From contig NZ_LR134363.1 in assembly GCF_900637295.1 (NCBI RefSeq), positions 1 to 64,000 on the forward strand: DNA of 64,000 nucleotides, given 5' to 3'. The notes under the pieces are model-generated. The model was given only the letters and a program-made list of their open reading frames with translations, was not told the DNA's origin and did not search any database. Of this stretch, positions 53,921-62,737 are shown piece after piece. Within the stretch, counting starts at the first letter, position 1. The number at the start of each line of letters is the position of its first letter. A program made the position numbers and the translations under genes. The stretch comes from Actinomyces slackii. Its GTDB lineage: Bacteria; Actinomycetota; Actinomycetes; Actinomycetales; Actinomycetaceae.

Positions 53921-55300
53921 TCAGTCCTGGTCCTGGTGGGGGTGGCGCCCCCAGTAGCCCTGGGGGGCGAAGAGCCGGTCGATCACCGTCTCCAGCAGGC
54001 CCAGGTCGGTCAGGGCGTCGAGAATGGTGTAGCGGGGGCGGATCATCTGCGCCTTGAGGTGGGTGGCGCGGAAGCGCTCCATGTCGATGCCGATGGTCTC
54101 GGGGTGGTAGGGGGCGCCGACGGCGGCCAGGCGCTGGGCGACCTCCTCGGGGCTCATGAGCTGGGGGCTGACCCTCTCGACGATGCGCGGCCAGGCCTCC
54201 TTGATGGCGGCGATGCGCTCGGCCAGGGCATCGCCCTGGAGGTTCTTGGCCACCGAGTGGCCCACGGCCTCCTGGGCGATGCGCTCGGACAGGGCGGCGC
54301 GCACCCGGGCCTCGATCTGCTCGTCGCTGCGGGCGGCGGCCAGGACCGCCTCGGCGTCGACCGCCTCGATGTCCAGGGCCAGGGCCTCCTGCCACATGGC
54401 GCAGGAGGCCACGGTGCCGATGCCGACCTTCATGCCGTGGGACAGGGGCGGCTCCCAGTCCAGCCCGTGGCCCTCCATCTCCCAGGTGTGGGAGAACTGG
54501 TGGCCGGCCCCGGAGGCCGGGCGGGAGGACTGGGCCGCCTGCATGGCGAGTCCGGACATGATGTTGCCCTCGGTCAGGCCGCGGATGGCGCCGGGATCGC
54601 CGGCGCCGATGCGCTCGGGGTCGGCCAGGGCCTGGCGCAAGGGCCCCTGGACCAGCCCCCACACATAGGGGTCGATGGGCTCGATGCCCAGCTCGTCGGC
54701 CAGGATCCAGTCGGCCCCGGCGGGGATCTTCTCGATGAGGTCGCCGTACCCGGTGGCGGTCAGGCGCTGGGGCGCCGCGGCGATGACGCCGAGGTCCGCC
54801 ACCAGGGCGGCGGGGGCCGGGCAGTCGCGGGTGATCTTGAAGCCGTCCTTGGAGATGGAGGCCCCGAAGGAGGCGTAGCCGTCCACCGAGGCCGCGGTGC
54901 ACACGTTCATGTAGGGCCGCCCCAGCTCGCCGGAGGCGAGCTTGGCGATGTCGTTGAGGGTGCCGGCGGCGATGGAGCACACGATCGTGCTCTCCAGGGG
55001 CCGGATGCGCTCGCGCAGGAGCTCGACATTGTCGTATCCGGCGTAGAGGGTGGGCGAGCCCGGGAAGATGCAGGGCTCGACGGCCTCGACCCCCGCGGCG
55101 GCCAGGGAGTCGACCACCGGCTGGCCGGCGGCGGCGAAGGTGTTCTCGTCGGCCACGACGATGACGCGCGCGCCGGGGAAGACCCGGGCGAAGAGCTCGC
55201 CGGTGGCGTCCAGGACATCGGTGCCGACGATGATCTCCTTGGTGTCCGTGGCGGTGCCCAGGGCCTGGGCGATGAGGTCGGTTCCTGAGGTGGGGGTCAT
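53921..55300 (-). CDS. sn-Glycerol-1-phosphate dehydrogenase family protein (AraM-like)
   Basis: A 459-residue member of the metal-dependent glycerol-1-phosphate/iron-alcohol dehydrogenase group. NAD-site SIAAGTLNDIAKLAS, TAASVDGYASFG, the Asp in TATGYGDLIEKIPAG and His in ASGAGHQFSHTWEMEGH and PPLSHGMKVGIG (zinc ligands) match EgsA and B. subtilis AraM. The family interconverts dihydroxyacetone phosphate and sn-glycerol 1-phosphate; some homologues may use other sugar or polyol phosphates. Placement between two FGGY kinases suggests it oxidises or reduces a phosphorylated polyol in this pathway (inference). Confidence 0.85.
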   Translation of the reverse strand: MTPTSGTDLIAQALGTATDTKEIIVGTDVLDATGELFARVFPGARVIVVADENTFAAAGQPVVDSLAAAGVEAVEPCIFPGSPTLYAGYDNVELLRERIRPLESTIVCSIAAGTLNDIAKLASGELGRPYMNVCTAASVDGYASFGASISKDGFKITRDCPAPAALVADLGVIAAAPQRLTATGYGDLIEKIPAGADWILADELGIEPIDPYVWGLVQGPLRQALADPERIGAGDPGAIRGLTEGNIMSGLAMQAAQSSRPASGAGHQFSHTWEMEGHGLDWEPPLSHGMKVGIGTVASCAMWQEALALDIEAVDAEAVLAAARSDEQIEARVRAALSERIAQEAVGHSVAKNLQGDALAERIAAIKEAWPRIVERVSPQLMSPEEVAQRLAAVGAPYHPETIGIDMERFRATHLKAQMIRPRYTILDALTDLGLLETVIDRLFAPQGYWGRHPHQDQD

Positions 55301-55340
55301 GCGCGGGTGCCTTCCTGCTGCGACGTGGTGGGAGCGGGCC

Positions 55341-56903
55341 TCAGCCCAGGTGGTCGACCATCTCGTGGGACAGGTCCCGCAGGCGCGGGTAGGTCTCCAT
55401 GTACTTGGCCAGGTAGAACTGGTACTCCTCGTGGACCTCGGGGCGGGGCTCGATGCGGTCGGTCTCGCGCACCATGTTGCGGGCGGCATCCTGGATGGAG
55501 TGGTACTGCCCGGCGCCCACGGCCGCCAGCATGCACGAGCCCAGGACGACGGCGTCGCCCACCTCGGTCAGGGTCACCGGCACCCCGGTGACGTCGGCGT
55601 GCATCTGCATCCAGTCCCTGGACTTGGTGGCCCCGCCGCAGGCGACGAGCTCGGTGGAGGCGAAGCCGGCGTCCTCGAAGGCCTTGAGCACGTGGGCGGT
55701 TCCGTAGCACACGGACTCCTGAATGGCCCGGTAGAACTGCTCGGGGGTGGTGCCCAGGGTCAGGCCCCACACGATGCCGCGGGCCTTGGAGTCGGTGTAG
55801 GGGGTGCGGTTGCCCTGGAAGTACTCGTTGATGATGAGCCCGTTGGAGCCGATGGGCACATCGGCGCTGCGCTCATCGAGGACCTTGTAGGGGTTGTAGC
55901 CCAGCCGCTCGGCGGCCGCCGTGACATCGCGCGTGAAGTTGTCCTTGAACCACTTGAGCACGGATCCCGAGGAGACCAGGCCGCCCTCGCAGGTGTACTG
56001 GCCGGGCAGGACGCCGTCGGTGTAGCCGCCGAAGAAGCCCTGGCCGTGCAGGGCCTTGGGCGACTGGCCGGTGATGACGTGGGAGGAGCCGGTGATGACC
56101 GCGGTCTTGCCCGGCTCGACCACGCCCAGGCCGATCTGACCGGCCCAGGCGTCGGGGCAGCCCTGGGCCACGGGAGTGCCGGGCAGCAGGCCCAGCTCCT
56201 GGGCGGCGGAGGCGGTCAGGCCGCCGACGGGCGCGCCCAGGTCCAGGATGCGCTCGGGGATCTTGTCGAAGACGTCGCCGCAGCCGATGTGCTCGTAGAA
56301 CTCCACGGGCCAGCCGCCCTTGTCCCGGTTGTAGTACATGCGCAGGGCGGCGGAGTTGATGTTGAGGGTCCACTCGCCCGTCAGCCTGTGGTTGACCCAT
56401 TCGGGGGCGTCGACGAGGCGGTGGGCGGCCCGGTAGGTCTCCGGCTCGTTCTCCTTGAGCCAGGCGGCCTTGAAGGGGTACCACTCGGCGGTGGCGCCCA
56501 TGGTGCCCCCGCCGTTGTAGAGGCGGGCCCAGTGGTCGATGGTCTCGGCGCGGGCGGCCTGCTCGGTGGCGCGCACATCCATCCACATGATGGCCGGGCG
56601 CAGCTCGCGGCCGCTCTTGTCCACGGCGACGACGGTCATGGTGGTGGCGTCATAGGAGATGCCGGCGATATGCCGCCCGGGGATGCCGGTCTCGTTGAGC
56701 ACCCGGTAGACCGAGGCCTTGAGGGCGTCCCACCACTCCGTGGGGCTCTGCTCGGCCTGCCCCGGCCGAGGGTGGTGGGTGGTGTAGGGGGTGGCGGCGA
56801 AGGCGATCGGGTGACCGGCCAGGTCGAAGATCGCGGCGCGGCAGGACTCGGTGCCGTAGTCGATGCCGAGGAGGTAGGGGCCTTCGTATCCGGGGCTGAC
56901 CAT
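55341..56903 (-). CDS. FGGY-family carbohydrate kinase
   Basis: A 520-residue sugar kinase. LLGIDYGTESCRAAIFDLAG, GISYDATTMTVVAVD, the ATP-site TGSSHVITGQSPK region, NEYFQGNRTPYTD and ACGGATKSRDWMQMHADV are FGGY hallmarks, but it matches neither the XylB nor the AraB type encoded nearby. A pentulose, pentitol or tetritol is a likely substrate. Three different FGGY kinases within 10 kb point to specialised sugar or polyol use. It follows the HAD phosphatase gene by about 115 bases and precedes the dehydrogenase gene by 40. Confidence 0.88.
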   Translation of the reverse strand: MVSPGYEGPYLLGIDYGTESCRAAIFDLAGHPIAFAATPYTTHHPRPGQAEQSPTEWWDALKASVYRVLNETGIPGRHIAGISYDATTMTVVAVDKSGRELRPAIMWMDVRATEQAARAETIDHWARLYNGGGTMGATAEWYPFKAAWLKENEPETYRAAHRLVDAPEWVNHRLTGEWTLNINSAALRMYYNRDKGGWPVEFYEHIGCGDVFDKIPERILDLGAPVGGLTASAAQELGLLPGTPVAQGCPDAWAGQIGLGVVEPGKTAVITGSSHVITGQSPKALHGQGFFGGYTDGVLPGQYTCEGGLVSSGSVLKWFKDNFTRDVTAAAERLGYNPYKVLDERSADVPIGSNGLIINEYFQGNRTPYTDSKARGIVWGLTLGTTPEQFYRAIQESVCYGTAHVLKAFEDAGFASTELVACGGATKSRDWMQMHADVTGVPVTLTEVGDAVVLGSCMLAAVGAGQYHSIQDAARNMVRETDRIEPRPEVHEEYQFYLAKYMETYPRLRDLSHEMVDHLG

Positions 56904-57017
56904 CGTTGGTCTCCGTTCTGCGGTAGTGGCCGGCTGGCCGCCGGCGGGTCTGCGGTGGGCTGATCAGTCGATCGGTCGGTCGGTCGGGCCGGCGGGCCCC
57001 AGGCCTGCCGGCGGCTC

Positions 57018-57893
57018 TCAGATGACGGGGTCGTTGTCCTCGGTCCATCCCAGCTCGTGCCACAGCTCGGCCGGGATGAGCCGGTCGATGCGGTCCAGGA
57101 CGTGGGTGGGGCGCTCGGCGGGGTCCAGGGCGAGGGCCTCCTCGAGGGTCGACTCGCCGGTCAGCGGCATGGCGGAGTGCATGCCGGTGCGCACAGCCAT
57201 CTGGATATCCGTGCTCAGGCGGTCGCCGACCATGATCGCCCCGGCGGGGTCGAGGTCGAGATCGCCCAGCGCGGCGGTGAGCATGATGGGGTTGGGCTTG
57301 CCGACGACGACCTCGCAGGGGGTCTGGGTGCAGGCCTCGATGGCCGCGGTGATGGCGGCGCAGTCCGGCTCGCCCCGTCCCTGCGGGAAGGGGCAGAACC
57401 GGTCGGGGTTGGTGGCCACCAGGGTGGCGCGCCTGTGGTACCAGATGGCGTCGAAGGCGATCTGGAGCTTGCGGTAGTCGAAGCCCCGGTCATAGGAGGC
57501 CACGACGACGTCGATCTCCTCGGGGTTGTCGCTCATGGGGATCCCGGCCTGGGCGAAGGCGCGGATGAGGGGCTCCTCCGCGATGGGGAAGACGGTGGCG
57601 CCGGGCCGGTTGGCCAGGAGCCAGCGCGTCATGACCACCACCGTGTTGGCGATCTCCTCCACGGGGGTCTCCAGGCCCAGGCGCGCGAGCTTCTCGGCGT
57701 ACTGGTCGGGGTCCTTGGTGGGGTTGTTGGACAGGAAGCGCACCGGAAGGCCGCGCCGCCGCAGCTCGACCACCAGGCGCTTGGCCCCCGGCAGGAGGTC
57801 GTCGCCCAGGTAGATGGTGCCGTCCATGTCGAAGACGTAGGCGTCGTGGAGACGGGTCGGCCAGGCGGTCAGGTCGGTGGGGGCTGCGGACAT
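57018..57893 (-). CDS. HAD-IIA family sugar phosphatase (NagD/AraL-like)
   Basis: A 291-residue phosphatase of the NagD class. Catalytic Asp22 and Asp24 are in YVFDMDGTIYLGD; motif II is VRFLSNNPT; the class IIA cap has VVVASYDRGFDYRKL; motifs III/IV are VVGKPNPIM and IMVGDRLSTDIQMA. B. subtilis AraL, encoded with araB and araM, belongs here and removes phosphate from sugar phosphates, perhaps as a detoxifying overflow valve. The same partners occur in this operon, so a like role is probable. Confidence 0.88.
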   Translation of the reverse strand: MSAAPTDLTAWPTRLHDAYVFDMDGTIYLGDDLLPGAKRLVVELRRRGLPVRFLSNNPTKDPDQYAEKLARLGLETPVEEIANTVVVMTRWLLANRPGATVFPIAEEPLIRAFAQAGIPMSDNPEEIDVVVASYDRGFDYRKLQIAFDAIWYHRRATLVATNPDRFCPFPQGRGEPDCAAITAAIEACTQTPCEVVVGKPNPIMLTAALGDLDLDPAGAIMVGDRLSTDIQMAVRTGMHSAMPLTGESTLEEALALDPAERPTHVLDRIDRLIPAELWHELGWTEDNDPVI

Positions 57894-57924
57894 GCGAGGG
57901 CCTCTCGGATCGCTGGACTGGGGC

Positions 57925-58899
57925 TCAGCCCGCCACGGGCAGGAGCACGAGGTGCAGGACGGTGGTCATGAGCCAGATGGAGCCCGCCGGGGGGTCGATG
58001 TGGGTGTCCCCATGGTTCTGGAAGGCGCGGGCCACCCATTCGCAGACGAAGGCGGTGATGATGCCGAAGCAGGTTCCCAGCAGCAGGGCCACCAGGCCGG
58101 AGCCGGAGACCGTGAGGAAGGAGATGGCCGACAGCCCGGCGATGATGGTCATGTGGTGGGTCACCGGCATCTTCAGTCCCGAGGCCACCGCGAAGATGCA
58201 CAGCGCGGAGAAGGCGAAGGGGATGGTCTGGGCGTTGGCGACGATCTGGCCGTAGGTCTCGATGTCCTGGCCCATCGGGACGATGTAGGAGGCGATCATG
58301 GTCGCGGCGCCGGCGGCCATGAGGGAGGCGCCCAGGGAGACGGTGAGGATCTGTCCGGGGGTCTGCTGCCAGGGCAGCCAGAAGACCTTGTCATCGGGCC
58401 TGGTGGGGGCGTGGAGGACCGGGGTCGAGCCGAAGACCAGGCGCACGACGATGGCGGAGGTGAAGACCGTCAGGGCCACCGAATCGGTGTGGGCCCCGAA
58501 CCACGGGATGTGGGTGATGAGGCGCTGGAGGATGTAGCCCCCGACTCCGAAGGCGCCGGCCACCAGGAGCACATCGGGGCGGCCCAGTCCGGCCAGCGGG
58601 GTGTTGATGTCCTTGCCCCCGCCCTCCAGCAGGCCCTTCCTCCCGGCATAGGCGGCTGCGGCCACGCCTCCGGCGAAGGCGATGTGGGGGCCGAACACCG
58701 GTCCGAAGGCCACGTAGTCCAGGATCGTCGTCGATCCGGTGCCGGCCAGGGCGCCGAATCCGATGATGATGGACACGCCGGTGAAGCCGAAGGCGTAGTT
58801 CGCCCCGACCATCGCCCCCAGGATCCCGCCGGCGAAGGCGGCCAGGAGCCAGAAGAGGTCCAGGTTCTCCAGCAGCATGAATGCTGTATCAGGTGTCAT
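57925..58899 (-). CDS. Unrecognised polytopic membrane protein, candidate sugar/polyol transporter
   Basis: A 324-residue hydrophobic protein I cannot place in a described transporter family. About ten membrane segments can be drawn (for example LAAFAGGILGAMVGANYAFG, AFAGGVAAAAYAG, VAGAFGVGGYIL, LTVSLGASLMAAGAATMI, MTIIAGLSAISFL, ALLLGTCFGIITAFV). Gly-rich helices and the polar motif VTHHMTIIAGLSAIS between helices 7 and 8 suggest a translocation path. It has no signal peptide or ATPase partner. It is the second gene of the sugar operon, which has no other transporter, so import of the pathway substrate is the natural guess (inference). Confidence 0.75.
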   Translation of the reverse strand: MTPDTAFMLLENLDLFWLLAAFAGGILGAMVGANYAFGFTGVSIIIGFGALAGTGSTTILDYVAFGPVFGPHIAFAGGVAAAAYAGRKGLLEGGGKDINTPLAGLGRPDVLLVAGAFGVGGYILQRLITHIPWFGAHTDSVALTVFTSAIVVRLVFGSTPVLHAPTRPDDKVFWLPWQQTPGQILTVSLGASLMAAGAATMIASYIVPMGQDIETYGQIVANAQTIPFAFSALCIFAVASGLKMPVTHHMTIIAGLSAISFLTVSGSGLVALLLGTCFGIITAFVCEWVARAFQNHGDTHIDPPAGSIWLMTTVLHLVLLPVAG

Positions 58900-58986
58900 G
58901 TCTTCGTCCTTGAGATCGTGACGGATGAATGCGCGTATCCGGGGGCGGGCGAGTGATCGCCGGCCCCTGCGCCCGGGTGCTCGGGC

Positions 58987-59451
58987 TCAGGCCCGAGCGC
59001 CGGGCTCGTAGGACTCCAGGGCGGCGACCTTGGGCGCCGAGGGCGAGGCCGGGTCGAAGGTGTGGCCGAGCCATTCGCGGGCCAGGCGGCGGGCCAGCTC
59101 CAGGCCGATGACCCGCTGTCCCAGGGTGAGGACCTGGGCGTTGTTGGACAGGACGAGGCGCTCGACGGAGAAGGAGTCGTGGGCCACCGAGGCGCGGATG
59201 CCCGGCACCTTGTTGGCGGCGATGGCCACGCCCATTCCGGTGCCGCACACGAACAGGCCTCGATCCGCCTTGCCCTCGGCGATGAGTCGCGCGCCGGTGA
59301 CGGCGACATGGGGGTAGTCGATGTCCTCCCCGGCCGCAACGCCGACGTCGATGACCTCATCGACCCTGGCATCGGCCTCCAGATCCGCCTTGAGGGCCTC
59401 CTTGTACTCGAGGCCGGCTGAGTCCGCGGCGACGACGATCCGATATCCCAT
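58987..59451 (-). CDS. RpiB/LacAB-family sugar-phosphate isomerase
   Basis: A 154-residue aldose-ketose isomerase. [15 protein letters not shown] has Asp10 of the active site, [14 protein letters not shown] is the family's second motif, and [20 protein letters not shown] holds the catalytic Cys and the anion loop. RpiB members convert ribose 5-phosphate and ribulose 5-phosphate; relatives act on allose, galactose or tetrose phosphates, including those of erythritol pathways. As first gene of the operon and divergent from transketolase, it probably feeds a pentose or tetrose phosphate into the pentose phosphate pathway. Confidence 0.9.
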   Translation of the reverse strand: MGYRIVVAADSAGLEYKEALKADLEADARVDEVIDVGVAAGEDIDYPHVAVTGARLIAEGKADRGLFVCGTGMGVAIAANKVPGIRASVAHDSFSVERLVLSNNAQVLTLGQRVIGLELARRLAREWLGHTFDPASPSAPKVAALESYEPGARA

Positions 59452-59889
59452 TGACGGCCTCCCTGCTCATCCGCGCCCTGCCCGACATCTGTGTCAGCGG
59501 TGTCAGCGCATCCGGTGCGTCCGCGGCTCGGGCCGCAGAACTGCCACGCGGTCGTTACTGTGTGGTGACAATTCTGGAGCACCCTGCCGCGGATGGCGAT
59601 GCCCTGCACACATGAGCATATGCCCATCCCGTCCTTTTGCGGCCCGGAAGAGCGGTGCTACCGTGCCTCAGCCGATGCGGTTCGGCTCGCAGTGACCTGA
59701 GAAGTGACCTGAGCCCGCCTCAGGCTCGGGGCCCTCGCGGCGCCGGGCGGCGGTCGACACACCCGCCGCGCGCTCACGCATGCGCGTCCTGCCGAACGGT
59801 TCGTTAATGTGTCTCTTGACGCTATTCGTCGCCTCAGCCGCACGAGCCCGCAGGCCCGCTCCGCAGCACCCGTCCAAGGAGAACCGTTC
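59452..59889. promoter_or_regulatory. Divergent control region of the sugar operon and transketolase
   Basis: A 438-base gap with no gene. It contains an 11-bp direct repeat AGTGACCTGAG (59691-59701 and 59703-59713), followed by a small hairpin, and an 11-bp perfect palindrome CGAACGGTTCG at 59793-59803. These are candidate sites for the SorC-family regulator. AAGGAG stands before the transketolase ATG. Confidence 0.45.
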
Positions 59890-61974
59890 ATGACCACAGC
59901 CCCGCTGCTGACCGATCTCGACCACCAGGCCATCGCCGTGTCCAAGGCCCTGGCGGCCGACGCCGTCGAGAAGGCCGGATCCGGGCACCCCGGCACCCCC
60001 ATCTCCCTGGCCGGCGTGGCCTACCTGCTCTACCAGCGCGAGATGGCCTGCGACCCGGCCGACGCCGACTGGCTGGGCCGGGACCGCTTCGTGCTGTCCA
60101 TCGGGCACGCCTCCCTGCTGCAGTACATCCAACTGGCCCTGGCCGGGTACGGCCTGGAGATCGAGGACATCGCCAACCTGCGCCAGTGGGGCTCCCTGAC
60201 CCCGGGCCATCCCGAGTTCGGGCACACCGCCGGGGTGGAGACCACCACCGGCCCGCTGGGCGCCGGCATCGCCAATGCCGTGGGCATGGCCATGGCGGCT
60301 CGCCGCCAGCACGGCCTGCTCGACGCCGGAGCCGCCCCCGGCGAGTCCGTCTTCGACCACCGCGTCTACACCATCGTGGGCGATGGCTGCCTCCAGGAGG
60401 GCGTGGCCTCCGAGGCCGCCTCCCTGGCCGGGACCCAGGAGCTGGGCAACCTCATCGCCATCTACGACGACAACGACATCTCCATCGAGGGCGACACCGA
60501 CATCGCCTTCACCGAGGACCCCTCGGCCCGCTTCGAGGCCTACGGCTGGCAGGTGCTCGACGTCGACTGGAGCGCCGGGGGCCAGTACCGCGAGGACTAC
60601 GAGGCCCTGCACGCGGCCCTGGAGGAGGCCCGCGCCGAGACCGGGCGACCCAGCCTCATCCGCCTGCGCACCATCATCGCCTGGCCCTCCCCCACCAAGC
60701 AGGGCGACGAGGCCTCCCACGGCGCCAAGCTGGGCGCCCAGGAGGTCGCCGGTCTCAAGGAGGCCCTGGGCCTGGACCCCGAGCAGGACTTCCAGGTGCC
60801 CCAGGAGGTCCTGGCCCACACCCGTGGCCAGGCCGCCGCGCGCGCCGCGCGGGCGCGGGCCGACTGGGACGCCCGCTTCGAGGCCTGGCGCACCGCCAAC
60901 CCCGAGGCCGCCGCTCTGCTGGAGCGCCTGCGCGCCGGAGAGCTGCCCGAGGGTCTGGAGGACGCCCTGCCGCGGTGGGAGCCCGGCGAGGCCGTGGCCA
61001 CCCGCTCGGCCTCCGGCAAGACGCTCTCCGCCCTGGCTCCGGTGGTTCCCGAGCTGTGGGGCGGATCGGCCGACCTGGCCGGCTCCAACAACACCTCCAT
61101 GGCGGGTGAGCCGTCCTTCCTGCCGGCCTCCATCGCCGCCAAGGAGGGGGATGGGCCCTACGGGCGCACCATCCACTTCGGGGTGCGCGAGCACGCCATG
61201 GGGTCGATCCTCAACGGCATCGCCCTGGATGGCCTGACCCGCCCCTACGGGGGCACCTTCATGGTCTTCTCCGACTACATGCGCCCAGCGGTGCGCCTGG
61301 CCGCGCTCATGGGCATCGGATCGATCTTCGTGTGGACCCACGACTCCATCGGCGTGGGCGAGGACGGCCCCACTCACCAGCCGATCGAGCACCTGGCGGC
61401 CCTGCGGGCCATTCCGGGGCTGTCCGTGGTCCGGCCGGCTGACGCCAATGAGACGGCGGCGGCCTGGGCGGAGATCCTGCGCCGCCGCCGTGAGCCCGCG
61501 GGGCTGGTCCTCTCGCGCCAGAACCTCACCGTGCACGCCACGGCCCAGGCCGCCGCCGAGGGCGTTAGTCGCGGCGCCTATGTGCTGGCCGAGGCCACTG
61601 ACGCCTCCGGGCGGCAGACGGCGCCCGCCGTCGTCCTGGTCGCCACCGGCTCGGAGGTGGGCGTGGCCATGGAGGCGCGCGAGCGGCTCAGCAGCGCCGG
61701 CACGCCGACCCGCGTGGTCTCGGCGCCCTGCCTGGAGTGGCTCGCCGAGCAGGATGAGGACTACCGCTCCTGGCTCCTGCCCGCTGAGGCCGTGCGCGTC
61801 TCGGTGGAGGCCGGCATCAGCATGGGCTGGCGCGAGATCGTGGGCGATGGCGGTGCCATCGTCTCCCTGGACCACTACGGCGCCTCGGCTCCCGGGGCCC
61901 GTCTGTTCCAGGAGTACGGCTTCACCGGTGACAACGTCGCCGAGGTGGCGACCAGGGCGCTGTCACGGGCCTGA
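59890..61974 (+). CDS. tkt: Transketolase
   Basis: A 694-residue thiamine-diphosphate enzyme of the non-oxidative pentose phosphate pathway. The N-terminal KAGSGHPGTPISLAG, the ThDP/metal motif GDGCLQEGVASEAASLAG with IYDDNDISIEG, the Glu-containing HFGVREHAMGS and THDSIGVGEDGPTHQPIEH of the second domain and the C-terminal domain are complete. It interconverts xylulose 5-phosphate and ribose 5-phosphate with glyceraldehyde 3-phosphate and sedoheptulose 7-phosphate, so it connects both nearby sugar operons to glycolysis. It is divergent from the rpiB-like operon. A main transketolase gene may exist elsewhere, making this a dedicated copy. Confidence 0.95.
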   Translation: MTTAPLLTDLDHQAIAVSKALAADAVEKAGSGHPGTPISLAGVAYLLYQREMACDPADADWLGRDRFVLSIGHASLLQYIQLALAGYGLEIEDIANLRQWGSLTPGHPEFGHTAGVETTTGPLGAGIANAVGMAMAARRQHGLLDAGAAPGESVFDHRVYTIVGDGCLQEGVASEAASLAGTQELGNLIAIYDDNDISIEGDTDIAFTEDPSARFEAYGWQVLDVDWSAGGQYREDYEALHAALEEARAETGRPSLIRLRTIIAWPSPTKQGDEASHGAKLGAQEVAGLKEALGLDPEQDFQVPQEVLAHTRGQAAARAARARADWDARFEAWRTANPEAAALLERLRAGELPEGLEDALPRWEPGEAVATRSASGKTLSALAPVVPELWGGSADLAGSNNTSMAGEPSFLPASIAAKEGDGPYGRTIHFGVREHAMGSILNGIALDGLTRPYGGTFMVFSDYMRPAVRLAALMGIGSIFVWTHDSIGVGEDGPTHQPIEHLAALRAIPGLSVVRPADANETAAAWAEILRRRREPAGLVLSRQNLTVHATAQAAAEGVSRGAYVLAEATDASGRQTAPAVVLVATGSEVGVAMEARERLSSAGTPTRVVSAPCLEWLAEQDEDYRSWLLPAEAVRVSVEAGISMGWREIVGDGGAIVSLDHYGASAPGARLFQEYGFTGDNVAEVATRALSRA

Positions 61975-61984
61975 GCGGCATCCG

Positions 61985-62028
61985 GTCAGGGGCGGCGGCC
62001 TGCGCATCAGCGGGGCGCCGCCCCTGAC
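61985..62028 (+). terminator. Hairpin terminator after transketolase
   Basis: GTCAGGGGCGGCG (61985-61997) pairs perfectly with CGCCGCCCCTGAC (62016-62028), 13 bp, starting ten bases after the stop codon. No T tract. Confidence 0.75.
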
Positions 62029-62183
62029 TGCACCCTGGCTGAGCGCCAGGGAGCCGGACCACGCCTACGTTGATCAGGGTTGACCCGCCCTGCCCGGGCG
62101 GAGAAAATTCCCGGACCATCTGATGACATCGGCGGCGCGCCCCGCCCGGGCGCCGGCCGCATCACCGGGAAGGAGCCCAGCCC

Positions 62184-62669
62184 ATGACCTTCGATCACAG
62201 CGCTCCGCAACCGCCCGACGGCGCGCAGCAGGCAGCGCACAGCGACTCCCAGTCCCCGTGGAAGGCCCGCCGATGGCGGTTCTTCTGGCCCACGGTGGCC
62301 GCGGCCGTCCTCGTGTGGACGGTTGCGTTGGTCATCTGCTTCGCCACGATTCACGCCTCGGGCCAGCGCGGCCTGACCCGCTTCATCCTCGTCGGCCTGG
62401 GGGCGGGCCTGGTCTACGCCGTCAGGACGCTCAACCAGACTCAAGTGGCCAAGGAGATAGAGCAGGAGAGAAAAGCGGCCGGATACGGCAGCGGCTATGG
62501 CCAGGTTCCCGGCCAAGCGGGGACGCAGCCCCCTGCCGGCTACGGCCAGGTTCCCGGCCAGACGGGGGCGCAGCCTCCCGCCGGCTACGGCCAGGTTCCC
62601 GGCCAGACGGGGGCGCAGCCTCCTGCCGGCTATGGTCAGGTTCCCGGCCAGCCTCCGACGGGCTCCTGA
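62184..62669 (+). CDS. Small membrane protein with Gly-Tyr-Gly-Gln repeats
   Basis: A 161-residue protein of unknown function. After a polar N-terminus come two membrane helices (FFWPTVAAAVLVWTVALVIC and FILVGLGAGLVYAV), then a short charged segment and a tail made of three full 15-residue repeats and a partial one (GYGQVPGQTGAQPPA). The tail is predicted to be disordered and cytoplasmic or surface-exposed depending on orientation. AAGGAG precedes ATG 62184. It lies upstream of radA on the same strand; no link is evident. Confidence 0.75.
   Translation: MTFDHSAPQPPDGAQQAAHSDSQSPWKARRWRFFWPTVAAAVLVWTVALVICFATIHASGQRGLTRFILVGLGAGLVYAVRTLNQTQVAKEIEQERKAAGYGSGYGQVPGQAGTQPPAGYGQVPGQTGAQPPAGYGQVPGQTGAQPPAGYGQVPGQPPTGS
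62493..62660. repeat. 45-bp tandem repeats, 3.7 copies, within a coding region
   Basis: Units begin GGCTATGGCCAGGTTCCCGG or GGCTACGG at 62493, 62538, 62583 and 62628. Repeats 2 and 3 are almost identical. The length is a multiple of three, so copy changes keep the frame. Confidence 0.9.
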
Positions 62670-62737
62670 ACCGCGAGCCGATCCGGCCGCGGCAGGGCCC
62701 CGGCATTCATGTCACCGGCTCCCGATAGCCTTCCCCC

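Noticed and set aside
62493-62660. CRISPR-like repeat array
   Set aside because: The units are contiguous without spacers and encode an in-frame peptide repeat.
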